A stretch of DNA of 7,553 bases from Deltaproteobacteria bacterium (GCA_011051925.1 DRKE01000279.1:1-7553), one strand, 5' to 3'. Shown: positions 1 through 7,271, counted from the stretch's first letter. The notes: generated by a model from the sequence alone, not told the origin. Made by a program: numbers and translations.

Positions 1-969
1 GCTGCCGAAGGGGTTGATGTCGGTCTGGAGCCCGAGCAGCATGCCGAAGGGACGCCCCGCGACCTGGGGAAAGACCCGGGCCCCCCGTTTCGCGGCCTCC
101 GTCGAGATGTCGAGAAGCTCGCGCCAGAGATCCGGCGCCGCATCGACCTGGAGCATGGCGAAGGTGACCGGCCGCCCGATCTCCTCGGAAAGACGGCACA
201 TCCAGTCGAGTTCGGCCTTCGGCGCATTGATGTCCTCGCCCGCCGCTCCCGCCGGCGCGACCTCGAAGAGTCCCGTTCCGAGCTCGCCGAGGACGCGGCC
301 GATCCCGAAGAGCTCGTCGTCCGCGGCGAAGGTGCCGGGAACCGGCTCGCCGTTGATCGCCCGATGGGCCAGCGTGCGGGAAGTCGAAAAGCCGAGCGCG
401 CCAGCGGCGACGCCTTCCTTCACCAGTGCCGCCATCGCGTCGATGTCATCCGGCGTCGCGGGCTCGTTCTGCGCGCCGCGCTCGCCCATCACGTAGGTCC
501 GGACGGATCCGTGAGGGACCTGGGTTCCCAGATCCATCGCGAAGTGGCGCCGCCCAAGCGCATCGAGATATTCCGGAAAGCTTTCCCAGGACCAGTCGAT
601 GCCCTCGTGAAGCGCCGTCCCGGGAATGTCTTCGACGCCCTCCATCAATTCGATGAGCGCGTCCTCCTCGCCGGGGTGTACCGGCGCGAAGCCCACGCCA
701 CAATTGCCCATGACCGCCGTCGTGACGCCGTGGTAGCTCGATGGCGTGAGCCTCGGATCCCACGTCGCCTGCCCGTCGTAATGCGTATGGATGTCGACGA
801 AGCCGGGCGTGACCGCATGGCCCTCGGCATCGATCTCGCGTCGCGCCGTTCCCGTCACCTCTCCGACTTCGACGATCCGACCGTCCTCGATCGCGACATC
901 GCCCGCTCGCGCCGGCCCGCCCGTCCCGTCGATCAGGTTCCCGTTGCGCACGATCAGGTCATGGGCCAT
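1..969 (-). CDS. Amidohydrolase, D-aminoacylase / N-acyl-D-amino-acid deacylase type (C-terminus off the window)
   Basis: Reading the minus strand from ATG at 969 gives 323 codons open to the left edge, so only the N-terminal part is present; relatives are roughly 480-580 residues long. The protein begins MAHDLIVRNGNLIDGTGG, the usual amidohydrolase beta-sandwich start. The metal-binding HTH motif is at residues 61-63 in a PGFVDIHTHYD context, and GNCGVGFAP follows at 88-96. C90 lines up with the metal-bridging cysteine known in Alcaligenes D-aminoacylase. The family hydrolyses amide bonds, often of N-acyl-D-amino acids, in the cytoplasm using zinc; the true substrate cannot be read from the sequence. 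No signal peptide is visible. The start is supported by AGGAG (977-981) seven bases upstream. The next gene upstream on the same strand ends 298 bases away, so co-transcription is possible but not evident. The family call is strong; the exact activity is uncertain. Confidence 0.9.
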   Translation of the reverse strand, partial: MAHDLIVRNGNLIDGTGGPARAGDVAIEDGRIVEVGEVTGTARREIDAEGHAVTPGFVDIHTHYDGQATWDPRLTPSSYHGVTTAVMGNCGVGFAPVHPGEEDALIELMEGVEDIPGTALHEGIDWSWESFPEYLDALGRRHFAMDLGTQVPHGSVRTYVMGERGAQNEPATPDDIDAMAALVKEGVAAGALGFSTSRTLAHRAINGEPVPGTFAADDELFGIGRVLGELGTGLFEVAPAGAAGEDINAPKAELDWMCRLSEEIGRPVTFAMLQVDAAPDLWRELLDISTEAAKRGARVFPQVAGRPFGMLLGLQTDINPFGS

Positions 970-976
970 GGCCGAA

Positions 977-981
977 CTCCT
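977..981 (-). promoter_or_regulatory. Ribosome binding site of the amidohydrolase
   Basis: AGGAG on the minus strand lies seven bases upstream of the ATG at 969. It decides this start over the out-of-frame ATG at 962. Confidence 0.75.
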
Positions 982-1246
982 CTCTTCTCCAGCTGTTCCG
1001 TCTTCGTCAGGTCGTCAGGCTCGACTCTCTTCGCCCGGCGCCAGACCGGCGCATCGGACGGAACGGCGCAGCCTGTCGCACCCGGACCCCTCCGGACCCG
1101 GACGCCTTCCCGACGAAAACGATAGGCGAATCCACGCATCCCGGCCCCTTGCTCTTTCTCTTTCGCCCACGAGCCCGGACCGGTCGCCCTGTGAGCGTTG
1201 AGCCATTCGCGAAAATCGCGCGGCGTCGGTCTCGGCTCTCGCCCCC

Positions 1247-1267
1247 CGACCGACCGACGGGTCGTCG
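1247..1267 (-). terminator. Possible terminator-like hairpin after the acyltransferase gene
   Basis: Immediately after the acyltransferase stop codon the minus strand reads CGACGACC-CGTC-GGTCGGTCG. This folds into an eight-pair stem with one bulged G and a CGTC loop. A run of G rather than U follows, so it is not a canonical intrinsic terminator. It could stabilise the 3' end or be a chance product of the GACC repeats. The rest of 970-1267 shows no convincing gene or promoter. Confidence 0.3.
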
Positions 1268-1921
1268 CTAGATCGGCACCTTCGAGCGGTCCCCGATCCG
1301 CCCCGAAGACCGCGCGGGATTGCCGAGCGCCAGCGTGTGCGGCGGCATCGACTTCGTGACGAGCGAACGGGTCCCGACGACGGACTGCTCGCCGATCTCG
1401 ACCCCACGCAAGACGGTGACGTCGGCCGCGATCCAGCAATGGTCGCCGACGACCACGGGCTCGACCTTCTCGACACGCTCCGAATCGAGATCGTGTTGGT
1501 CGGCATCGAAGATCCGCGAACCGGGCCCGACCCAGACGCGACGACCGAGCTCGAGGCTCGCTTTCGCACTCAGGTGGCACCCGTTCAGGAACCCCTCGCG
1601 ACCGATCCGGATGCGGGCCCCGGCAAAGGCGAAGATGAGCACCGGGCCGAGATCGCTTCGCAGCCAGGTGTCGGCCCCGATCTCGACATGTGCTCCTTCG
1701 GCGACAGAGATATGGACGCCGTTCCGACGCCGCTCGGTGTAGACGCGCGGGCCGATCGTGAGACGCGCTCCGGGCGCGAGGGCAAAATGGGAGGAAGCGA
1801 AATTCGTGCTCGCCTCGGGATCGAGCCGGAGCCCCGCGTGGGCCTCGCATCGGCGCGCCAGACGCCAACGATCCCAGGCCTGGATCGCCTCGAGGCGCCA
1901 GCGCGTGAGCCGGGAGGTCAT
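1268..1921 (-). CDS. Left-handed beta-helix (hexapeptide repeat) acyltransferase
   Basis: The 217-residue protein has a short basic, helical N-terminus (1-25), then hexapeptide-type repeats from about 50 to 195 with the I/V-G-x spacing typical of LacA/WbbJ-like O-acetyltransferases. Residues 138-144 (FDADQHD) place H143 as the likely catalytic histidine. The last coils (about 156-190) and the GNPAR motif at 200-204 are the usual end of this fold. Such enzymes transfer acetyl or other acyl groups from acyl-CoA to sugars or glycans, often for O-antigen or exopolysaccharide. Enzymes of this fold act as trimers, and no membrane segment is seen. The acceptor cannot be inferred. The ATG at 1921 is the best start, though no clear Shine-Dalgarno precedes it. 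The gene lies 124 bases downstream of infA on the same strand and may share its transcript. No glycosyltransferases or other polysaccharide genes are nearby. Confidence 0.88.
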   Translation of the reverse strand: MTSRLTRWRLEAIQAWDRWRLARRCEAHAGLRLDPEASTNFASSHFALAPGARLTIGPRVYTERRRNGVHISVAEGAHVEIGADTWLRSDLGPVLIFAFAGARIRIGREGFLNGCHLSAKASLELGRRVWVGPGSRIFDADQHDLDSERVEKVEPVVVGDHCWIAADVTVLRGVEIGEQSVVGTRSLVTKSMPPHTLALGNPARSSGRIGDRSKVPI

Positions 1922-2045
1922 GGGGCACGGGCGCCGCGTCGATGACGCGGGGGATGGGAAGAATCGATCTCGTCGGCCGAGGAAGTGTCGGATCGGGTGG
2001 CTCGCGGGCCGACGCCCAGCGACGGATGCCCCGCAGACCCCACGC

Positions 2046-2288
2046 CTACTGCCCGGGGGCGGACTGGCCTTCCTTCAAGCGGAAGGTGATGAATCCGTGG
2101 GTCGGATCGTAGGGCGAAAGACCGACCGTGACGCGATCCCCCGGGATCACGCGGATCCGGAAGCGGCGCATGCGGCCGGAAAGCTGGGCCGTCACCTGCT
2201 GGCCATTCTCGAGCGTGATCTGATAGCGGCCGCCGCCGAGAATCTTGTCGACGCTGCCCGTCGCCTGGATCAGGTCATCACGCGCCAA
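2046..2288 (-). CDS. infA: Translation initiation factor IF-1
   Basis: The 80-residue protein matches IF-1 along its length. The N-terminus is MARDDLIQATGSV, followed by LENGQQVTAQLSGRMRRFRI (about 26-45), PGDRVTV (49-55) and LSPYDPTHGFITFR (57-70), making one OB (S1-like) fold. IF-1 binds the 30S A site with IF-2 and IF-3 during initiation. It is slightly longer than the usual 72 residues, with a short tail after the conserved core (LKEGQSAPGQ). The only reasonable start is TTG at 2288: an in-frame stop lies at 2319-2321, and no ATG or GTG lies between that stop and the conserved N-terminus. A weak AAGGA (2299-2303) sits 10 bases upstream. A short ORF with a better ribosome site overlaps the start (2278-2328), suggesting translational coupling. 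Its neighbour is an acyltransferase gene rather than the common ribosomal protein or secY genes. Confidence 0.96.
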   Translation of the reverse strand: MARDDLIQATGSVDKILGGGRYQITLENGQQVTAQLSGRMRRFRIRVIPGDRVTVGLSPYDPTHGFITFRLKEGQSAPGQ

Positions 2289-2328
2289 ATCGAACCGATC
2301 CTTCGAAGCTTCGTTCCATCATTGCCAT
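2278..2328 (-). CDS. Putative 16-residue leader peptide overlapping the infA start
   Basis: From ATG at 2328 the minus strand encodes MAMMERSFEGSVRFGA and stops with TGA at 2278-2280, inside codons 3-4 of infA. AAGG (2335-2338) in an AAGGTGGGAC context lies six bases before the ATG, a better ribosome site than infA's own. A -10-like element (2352-2360) would start transcription about 17 bases upstream of the ATG. Terminating ribosomes would finish about 10 bases past the infA TTG, which suits translational coupling or control of re-initiation. There is no known homology. It may be a chance ORF, but the ribosome site, the overlap and infA's rare start codon point the same way. Confidence 0.45.
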   Translation of the reverse strand: MAMMERSFEGSVRFGA

Positions 2329-2351
2329 GTCCCACCTTTTTCGGAGGGCGC

Positions 2352-2360
2352 AGGCTAGCA
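2352..2360 (-). promoter_or_regulatory. Probable extended -10 element of the infA promoter
   Basis: The minus strand reads TGCTAGCCT: TG-N followed by TAGCCT, which keeps the key T, A and final T of a sigma-70 -10 box. Seventeen bases upstream is TCGCCG (2375-2380), matching TTGACA at three positions. The same 9-mer lies just ahead of the tRNA-Ser gene on the other strand. Confidence 0.45.
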
Positions 2361-2530
2361 CGACGTCCCGGGGGCGGCGAATCCGCCCCAACAGGGCCGG
2401 TTTCCGCTTCCGGGCGGATCCGCGCGGGCCCTCGGCAGCCGGTACGACCCCGGTCATGGAAGATCCGGCCGGCAAGACCGCTCGCGCCGGGTCCACGGAC
2501 CTCAGTGGGGCACCCAAATCCACCGGATCC

Positions 2531-2539
2531 TGCTAGCCT
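2531..2539 (+). promoter_or_regulatory. Probable extended -10 element of the tRNA-Ser promoter
   Basis: TGCTAGCCT places an extended -10 so that transcription would begin around 2546, four bases before the mature tRNA. The -35 region (about 2511-2516, CACCCA) is poor. The position and the identity with the infA element are the main support. Confidence 0.45.
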
Positions 2540-2549
2540 CCCTGCCCGC

Positions 2550-2641
<92 letters not shown>

Positions 2642-2828
2642 TTCGGTCTCCTGCCGTAGCGATGTCCCCGATCCCGTCGCGCGAAACCCGACGAGTTCCT
2701 CTGGATTCGCGGGTGCGGCGCACGGAGCACTCGGGGCGGGGGAAGGTCGTCATTCGCAATGACCGAGGGTTCCGCGAATTCGAGCTTCCACGACCGAGAG
2801 CGGGGAAGGTTTCCCAGCAGACTCGCCA

Positions 2829-2846
2829 CCCCGTTTCCCAACGGGG
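2829..2846. repeat. Perfect 7-bp inverted repeat upstream of the winged-helix regulator gene
   Basis: CCCCGTT-TCCC-AACGGGG is a perfect seven-base-pair inverted repeat with a four-base loop, about 70-95 bases before the possible starts of the regulator. No T tract follows on either strand, which argues against an intrinsic terminator for the tRNA. It lies just upstream of a -10-like TAGACT (2879-2884), so it could be an operator or part of an RNA leader. Confidence 0.5.
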
Positions 2847-2878
2847 AGACAGACAGGGTCAGGAAGACGACGGCCGGG

Positions 2879-2884
2879 TAGACT
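2879..2884 (+). promoter_or_regulatory. Possible -10 element for the winged-helix regulator gene
   Basis: TAGACT matches TATAAT at four positions, including the two conserved ends. Seventeen bases upstream is GGGTCA, a weak -35. A transcript starting near 2891 would give a leader of about 24 bases to the GTG or about 50 to the TTG. Confidence 0.3.
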
Positions 2885-2914
2885 CTTCCGATCGGCAGGT
2901 CTTCCGGAAGGCCC

Positions 2915-5900
2915 GTGCCGCTGCTGGAGGTCCGTCAGCTCTTGGCCGATCGCTACCAGTTCCACGAATTCGAACTCGACATCGCCCGAGGTGAGCTGCT
3001 CCGGCGGGGGGAACGGGTCCCCCTCGAACCGAAGGCCTTCGACCTGCTCGCCATTCTCGTGCGCAATCGCGATCGCATCGTTTCCGTCTCCGAACTGCTC
3101 CAATCGGTCTGGCCCGACACCGCTGTAGGTCGGGGGTCGGTCCATCGGGCCGTCCGGTTGATCCGCAAGGCGCTCGATACGGAAGGGGCCGCGGGCAACG
3201 ACATCGTCGAGACCCTTCCCCGAAGAGGCTACCGCTTCAAACTGGCGGTGCGGGAAATCGGCTCGGCACCCCCGATCGACACGGAAGCCCCCGGTTTCGT
3301 CGGACGTCGCGAACTTCGAGCGGAACTCGAAACGCGCTTCCAGCGGGTTCTCGAAGGACGAACGGAACTGGTCTTCCTGCATGGACCGGCCGGCATCGGA
3401 AAGAGCGCGACCCTACGCGAGATCGCACGCCAGGCGGAACCGGCGGGGGCCCACGCATTGGCAGGGCAGAGTGTCGAAGGCCCGGCCGCGCCGCCCTATC
3501 GTCCGTGGTCACGGATCCTTCGCGCCGCACTCGACCGCACCGGCGCTTCGACCCTCGCACGGGACCTCGGGTATGGCCTGAAGGACGTGGCCCGGGCAAT
3601 GCCGGAGATCGCGGGTCCCCTCGACTTCCAGGACATCTCCGAGCCGATGATCGATCGAGACGCGCGATACCGCGTCCATCAGGCCATCAGCGGCTGGCTC
3701 CGAGCCTCGACCCGACGCATGCCCCTCATCCTCCTGCTCGACGATCTGAATCGCGCGGATCTGGATTCGCTTCAGCTGCTCCGCTTCCTGGTCGAGGATC
3801 TTCCCGAGGAACGCCTGATGATCGTGGGGGCCTATCGCGACGGCACCGAGGCCGACCCCGGACGGGTCGCACTCGCCGAGATCATGGCCCTGCGCCCGGA
3901 CGCCGACATGCCTCTCGGCGAACTCTCCGCGAACGAGGTCGCTGAATTCGCCCGGGTGCGAACCGGCAGGACATGGTCCGGTCGGGATCTCGAGCGGCTC
4001 GTCGATGCCAGTGGTGGGAATCCTCTCTTCCTCGAACAATTGCTGCGCATCGACGGGTTGCGCTCGCCCGCGAAGCTCCTCGACCCCGGGATCCCCAGCC
4101 CGAATCGCGCGGGGCTCCAGGCGACGCTGCAACGACTCATCGGTGACGGCTCCGAGTCCTGTCGCGAGATGCTCTCCTTCGCCAGCGTGTTCGGACGGGA
4201 TTTCGATCCCGTCGTGCTCGCGGCAGGCAGCGATCGGAGTCTGCAGGAGATCCAGGAGTGGATCGACGAAGCGATCCGGCTTCGCATCCTCGAAGCGGCT
4301 GACGACGGGCTCGCGGTCCGATTCGTACACGGACTGATTCCTGAAATCCTGCGTTCCGGACTCGCCGCAGCGGAAAGAGCCCGACTGCACGCCCGTGCCG
4401 TCGCGGGGATTCTCGCGACTCGCGCGGGCCCTCATGAGGGTCTGAGCGAACTCGCCTACCACTCGCGGCAGGCCGCGGGGATCACGGGCCTTCGACAGGC
4501 CTTCGAGTTCGGAATCGCGGCCGCCCGTGAGGCCGTTTCGCGGCTGGCCTACGAAGAGGCGGCCGCCCACTTCGAGCGTACCCTGGCGATTCGAGGCGAG
4601 GGATTGCCCGGCCTCGCGCATCGCGCGTCGGCGCTGATCGAATCGGGTCAGGTCATGATCCTCCTCGGCAGGGCCGCGGAAGCACGACCCCTTTTCCTCG
4701 AGGCCAGCGAGCTGGCACGGCAGCTGGGAGATCCCGTCCTGCTCGGACGGGCGGCCCTGGGACCGACACAGGCAGAGGAGTACGATCAACTCGATGACCG
4801 TCAGGCGGGCGCGCTCGTCGAGGCGATCGACGCCCTGGGCGACGGGGAGCCTGCCCTCCGCGTTCAGCTGCTGATCGCACTCGCGACGACCGGCTACTAC
4901 GGAGATCGGGAACGGACCCTGTCTTCCAGCGCGGAAGCGCTCGCCATCGCTCGCACGCTCGGTCGACCTTCGCTCCTCTGCGCGAGCCTTCTCGCCCGGG
5001 AAGAAGCGCTCGGATGGTCACCGGAAACCTGGAAGGACCGGGTGGCCCACGGAAGAGAGGCCCTGCAGTGGGCTGCACGCGAGGAGGTTCAACCGATCGT
5101 CCGGGGTCGGGCGATGCAGCATGCCGCTTCGCAACGGCTCGAAAGCGGAGATCGTGCGGGATTCACGAGCCAGCTGGATCGACTCGAGCAACTCGCCCGG
5201 AGCCACCGCCTGAGCTATTTCGATTGGTCGATCGCGAGCATGCGCGGCATGCAGGCGATCTTCGAGGGTCGCTTCGAGGACGGTCGCGAGCTGATCCGGA
5301 AGCAGATCGAACTGGGGGCGCGACTCAATCCGAATCTCTCGTCGCAGGTCGCCGCGATGCAGCAGCTCTTCGTCGAGCTCGCGACGGGCCACGCCGCCGG
5401 AGTCGCGGCGAATATCTCGAGCCTGGTCGATCGGTACCCGGAGGTCTCGCCCTGGCGAGCGGCATTGGCGTTGGCGTTGGCCGAGTCCGGAGAGTCCGAA
5501 GCCGCGCGAGAGCATGCGGAGATCCTGATCGGCAACGACTTCGAGCCTCGCCATCGCGATTTCATCGGCGTCGTCCTCGCCGGCCTGGCGGAAACCTTCG
5601 CCTTGATCGACGGCCCCGAACAGGCCGGGATCGTCGCCGCCGAACTGGCTCGCCTGAAGGGATCCTGCGTCGTCGTCGGAGCCGGCCTGGCCTACTATGG
5701 AGCGATCGATCGCTATCGGGGACTGTGCGCCGAGGTCGTCGGGGATTTCGACCTGGCCATCGCGTTCTTCGAAGAGGGTCTGCGCATCGATCGAGCAATG
5801 GAGGCCCATGCGTATGTGGCGCGTGGTCGCGCCGACCTCGGACGGACCCTGCAGCGTCGGGCCGATCCCGATGACGCCGAACGGGCCGAGCAGGAGCTCA

Positions 5901-6001
5901 TTGCAGCCCTCGAGTCGGCAGAGCGAATGGGCATGACGACCCTGGTCCGGCAGATTCGCGACCCGCGATCCTCTCGGCCGATCGAGGCCCGGAGAGCCTG
6001 A
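2915..6001 (+). CDS. One-component regulator: OmpR/CadC-type winged helix, STAND-like AAA ATPase, TPR region
   Basis: The ORF gives 1028 residues from GTG. Residues 14-110 form an OmpR/CadC-type winged helix: FELDIARGELLRRGERVPL, then VPLEPKAFDLLAILV, a recognition helix near 74-87 (GSVHRAVRLIRKAL) and a wing with LPRRGYRF (101-108). Residues 127-400 are an AAA/STAND ATPase with Walker A GPAGIGKS (157-164), Walker B LILLLDD (271-277) and GGNPLFLEQL (367-376). From about 400 to 1015 the chain is Ala/Leu/Glu-rich helical repeats of TPR type, as in MalT-like signal regulators. No membrane segment or receiver domain is seen, so it is probably a cytoplasmic DNA-binding switch in which the TPRs sense a ligand or protein and ATP binding gates activity. 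The signal and targets are unknown. An alternative start is TTG at 2942 (1019 residues) with GGAGG 11 bases upstream. It converges on the secreted-protein gene, 12 bases from stop to stop. Confidence 0.93.
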   Translation: MPLLEVRQLLADRYQFHEFELDIARGELLRRGERVPLEPKAFDLLAILVRNRDRIVSVSELLQSVWPDTAVGRGSVHRAVRLIRKALDTEGAAGNDIVETLPRRGYRFKLAVREIGSAPPIDTEAPGFVGRRELRAELETRFQRVLEGRTELVFLHGPAGIGKSATLREIARQAEPAGAHALAGQSVEGPAAPPYRPWSRILRAALDRTGASTLARDLGYGLKDVARAMPEIAGPLDFQDISEPMIDRDARYRVHQAISGWLRASTRRMPLILLLDDLNRADLDSLQLLRFLVEDLPEERLMIVGAYRDGTEADPGRVALAEIMALRPDADMPLGELSANEVAEFARVRTGRTWSGRDLERLVDASGGNPLFLEQLLRIDGLRSPAKLLDPGIPSPNRAGLQATLQRLIGDGSESCREMLSFASVFGRDFDPVVLAAGSDRSLQEIQEWIDEAIRLRILEAADDGLAVRFVHGLIPEILRSGLAAAERARLHARAVAGILATRAGPHEGLSELAYHSRQAAGITGLRQAFEFGIAAAREAVSRLAYEEAAAHFERTLAIRGEGLPGLAHRASALIESGQVMILLGRAAEARPLFLEASELARQLGDPVLLGRAALGPTQAEEYDQLDDRQAGALVEAIDALGDGEPALRVQLLIALATTGYYGDRERTLSSSAEALAIARTLGRPSLLCASLLAREEALGWSPETWKDRVAHGREALQWAAREEVQPIVRGRAMQHAASQRLESGDRAGFTSQLDRLEQLARSHRLSYFDWSIASMRGMQAIFEGRFEDGRELIRKQIELGARLNPNLSSQVAAMQQLFVELATGHAAGVAANISSLVDRYPEVSPWRAALALALAESGESEAAREHAEILIGNDFEPRHRDFIGVVLAGLAETFALIDGPEQAGIVAAELARLKGSCVVVGAGLAYYGAIDRYRGLCAEVVGDFDLAIAFFEEGLRIDRAMEAHAYVARGRADLGRTLQRRADPDDAERAEQELIAALESAERMGMTTLVRQIRDPRSSRPIEARRA
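2926..2930 (+). promoter_or_regulatory. Candidate ribosome binding site for the alternative TTG start
   Basis: GGAGG lies 11 bases upstream of TTG at 2942-2944, which would begin the regulator at LADRYQFHEFELD, close to the usual start of this winged-helix family. The GTG at 2915 has only AAGG three to four bases away, within a possible hairpin (2898-2913). Confidence 0.4.
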
Positions 6002-6013
6002 AACCCGATCCGC

Positions 6014-7165
6014 TCAGGGATTGGCCGGAGCGCATTGCTGCCGGATGGTCGCCGTGGGCGGTACGAGCAGGGCGCGCCGCAGGATCAACGGATCGGCGGT
6101 TGAGCAGTCCGTGCTGCCCCCGACATCACACAGGTCGGGTCGATTCATGGTCGCAGTCGGCGGCACGAGCATCGAGCGACGAATGATCAGCGCGTCCGAC
6201 GTCGTCACGACGCCATTCCCGCTCACGTCCCCGCATTGACAGGCATCCCCGATGCCGTCGGGCAGGGAACCGAAACCGACTCCGCCGCTGTCCTCCTGTC
6301 CGGCGTTCGGGAAATACGGACAATTGTCGATGTCATCCGGTACGCCATCGCCGTCGTGATCGGGCGCCTCGCTGGCATCCGCCGCATCGAGATCACTCGC
6401 CTGCCAGGCGGCATGCTGGACCGAGCCGTCGTAGTTCATGCTGAAGGTCCCCGAACCCGGATCGAATTCGAGAAGGTCCTCGTCGTCGAAGGCGACGCCT
6501 CCCACGGAGCCGGAGATGTCGAACGAAAGCAACAGGTGCCCGTTCGCGAGCTCGTCGAGCGCATCGAGATCGGTTCCCGAGGCGAGCCCCCGGGCGGAAC
6601 CGTCGAATGCGAGGCTGGCCAGGCCGGTCCCCGCATCGATCCGGGCGATGTCCTCGTCATCGAAGACGACGGCGCCGAGACGCGTGGTGACATCGAAGGA
6701 GATCAGCAGGCTGCCATCCGTGGCCTCCGCCACGGCGTCGACCTGGGAGCCGAACGGCGCCCCGGCCGCGGAAGCATCGAATGCGAGACTCGGCACGCCG
6801 GCACTCACTCGGACGACGTCCCCGGGTGCCGCGACGACGGCGCCCAGGTCAACCGTCGTGTCGGTGCTGAAGAGGGTATCGCCCGCCGAAGTCGTGCCGA
6901 AGGCGGTCACGTTCGTCCCCACCGGAAGGGCGACCCCCACCCCGGTCAAGGTCACGACGCCGGCCAGATCATCTTCGCCGACTTCCTCGGGTCCGAGTAC
7001 TTCGCCACCGATGGCGATCGTGGTATCGGGTGAGACCTCGATCGCGGTCTGGGCACCGCTGGAAACGCTGATGGCCAGGCCCGCGAGCACCAGAAGCGTG
7101 GGCTGAACCACAAACAAGCGGATGGAGCGCGAGCGGAAAAAACGGAGTCGAGTGGTGTACAACAT
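6014..7165 (-). CDS. Secreted repeat protein with thrombospondin type-3-like segment and dockerin-like C-terminus
   Basis: The 383-residue protein starts at ATG 7165, preceded by GGAGA about nine bases upstream; the same frame extends to a TTG at 7279 that lacks signal-like sequence. A basic N-terminus and hydrophobic stretch (about 17-35) form a signal peptide with cleavage near 38-41. Residues 69-266 are an acidic repeat region: units at 108-163, 164-221 and 222-266, plus a degenerate half unit at 69-107, sharing LAFD, SLLISFD and VVFDDED patterns. Residues 269-309 (DHDGDGVPDDIDNCPYFP, then GIGDAC) resemble a thrombospondin type-3 calcium segment. Residues 311-378 are dockerin-like, with two copies of an Asp-rich loop plus a helix ending LVPPTAT and paired cysteines. 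The protein is therefore probably exported and calcium-stabilised; the tail may serve as a sorting or attachment module. No catalytic domain is visible, so the role is unknown (adhesion, matrix or surface display). Confidence 0.85.
   Translation of the reverse strand: MLYTTRLRFFRSRSIRLFVVQPTLLVLAGLAISVSSGAQTAIEVSPDTTIAIGGEVLGPEEVGEDDLAGVVTLTGVGVALPVGTNVTAFGTTSAGDTLFSTDTTVDLGAVVAAPGDVVRVSAGVPSLAFDASAAGAPFGSQVDAVAEATDGSLLISFDVTTRLGAVVFDDEDIARIDAGTGLASLAFDGSARGLASGTDLDALDELANGHLLLSFDISGSVGGVAFDDEDLLEFDPGSGTFSMNYDGSVQHAAWQASDLDAADASEAPDHDGDGVPDDIDNCPYFPNAGQEDSGGVGFGSLPDGIGDACQCGDVSGNGVVTTSDALIIRRSMLVPPTATMNRPDLCDVGGSTDCSTADPLILRRALLVPPTATIRQQCAPANP
6368..6961 (-). repeat. Internal protein-coding repeats of about 57 codons in the secreted protein
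   Basis: Translated units align as G108-L163, G164-V221 and a shortened G222-E266, with a degenerate earlier half at 69-107. Shared positions include the opening GAVVFDDED, the central LAFDGSA and the closing LLLSFD. The repetition is clear in protein but weak in DNA, so the duplication is old. Confidence 0.75.
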
Positions 7166-7271
7166 TCGCGGGGTTCTCCGGCGGTTCTCGTCGAGCGCAT
7201 CCGGCGGTCGACCAGTCCCTTGAAGACCAGTATCCAGCCGTAGCCCAGCGTGGCGCCGGCCCCTCGGAACA

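Noticed and set aside
954..1928. 324-residue minus-strand ORF
   Set aside because: It overlaps the acyltransferase in another frame and is Arg/Pro-rich without domains; the hexapeptide frame is clearly the coding one.
3509..4789. 426-residue minus-strand ORF
   Set aside because: It lies entirely inside the winged-helix/ATPase gene, has no recognisable domain, and is open because of high GC codon bias in the opposite frame.
5971..5996. Hairpin CTCTC/GAGAG with inner GGCC/GGCC at the end of the regulator gene
   Set aside because: It has a bulge, no T tract, and lies within coding sequence before the stop, so it is not reportable as a terminator.
6236..7033. 265-residue plus-strand ORF
   Set aside because: It is the reverse-strand shadow of the secreted repeat protein, whose signal peptide, repeats and dockerin-like end identify the real frame.
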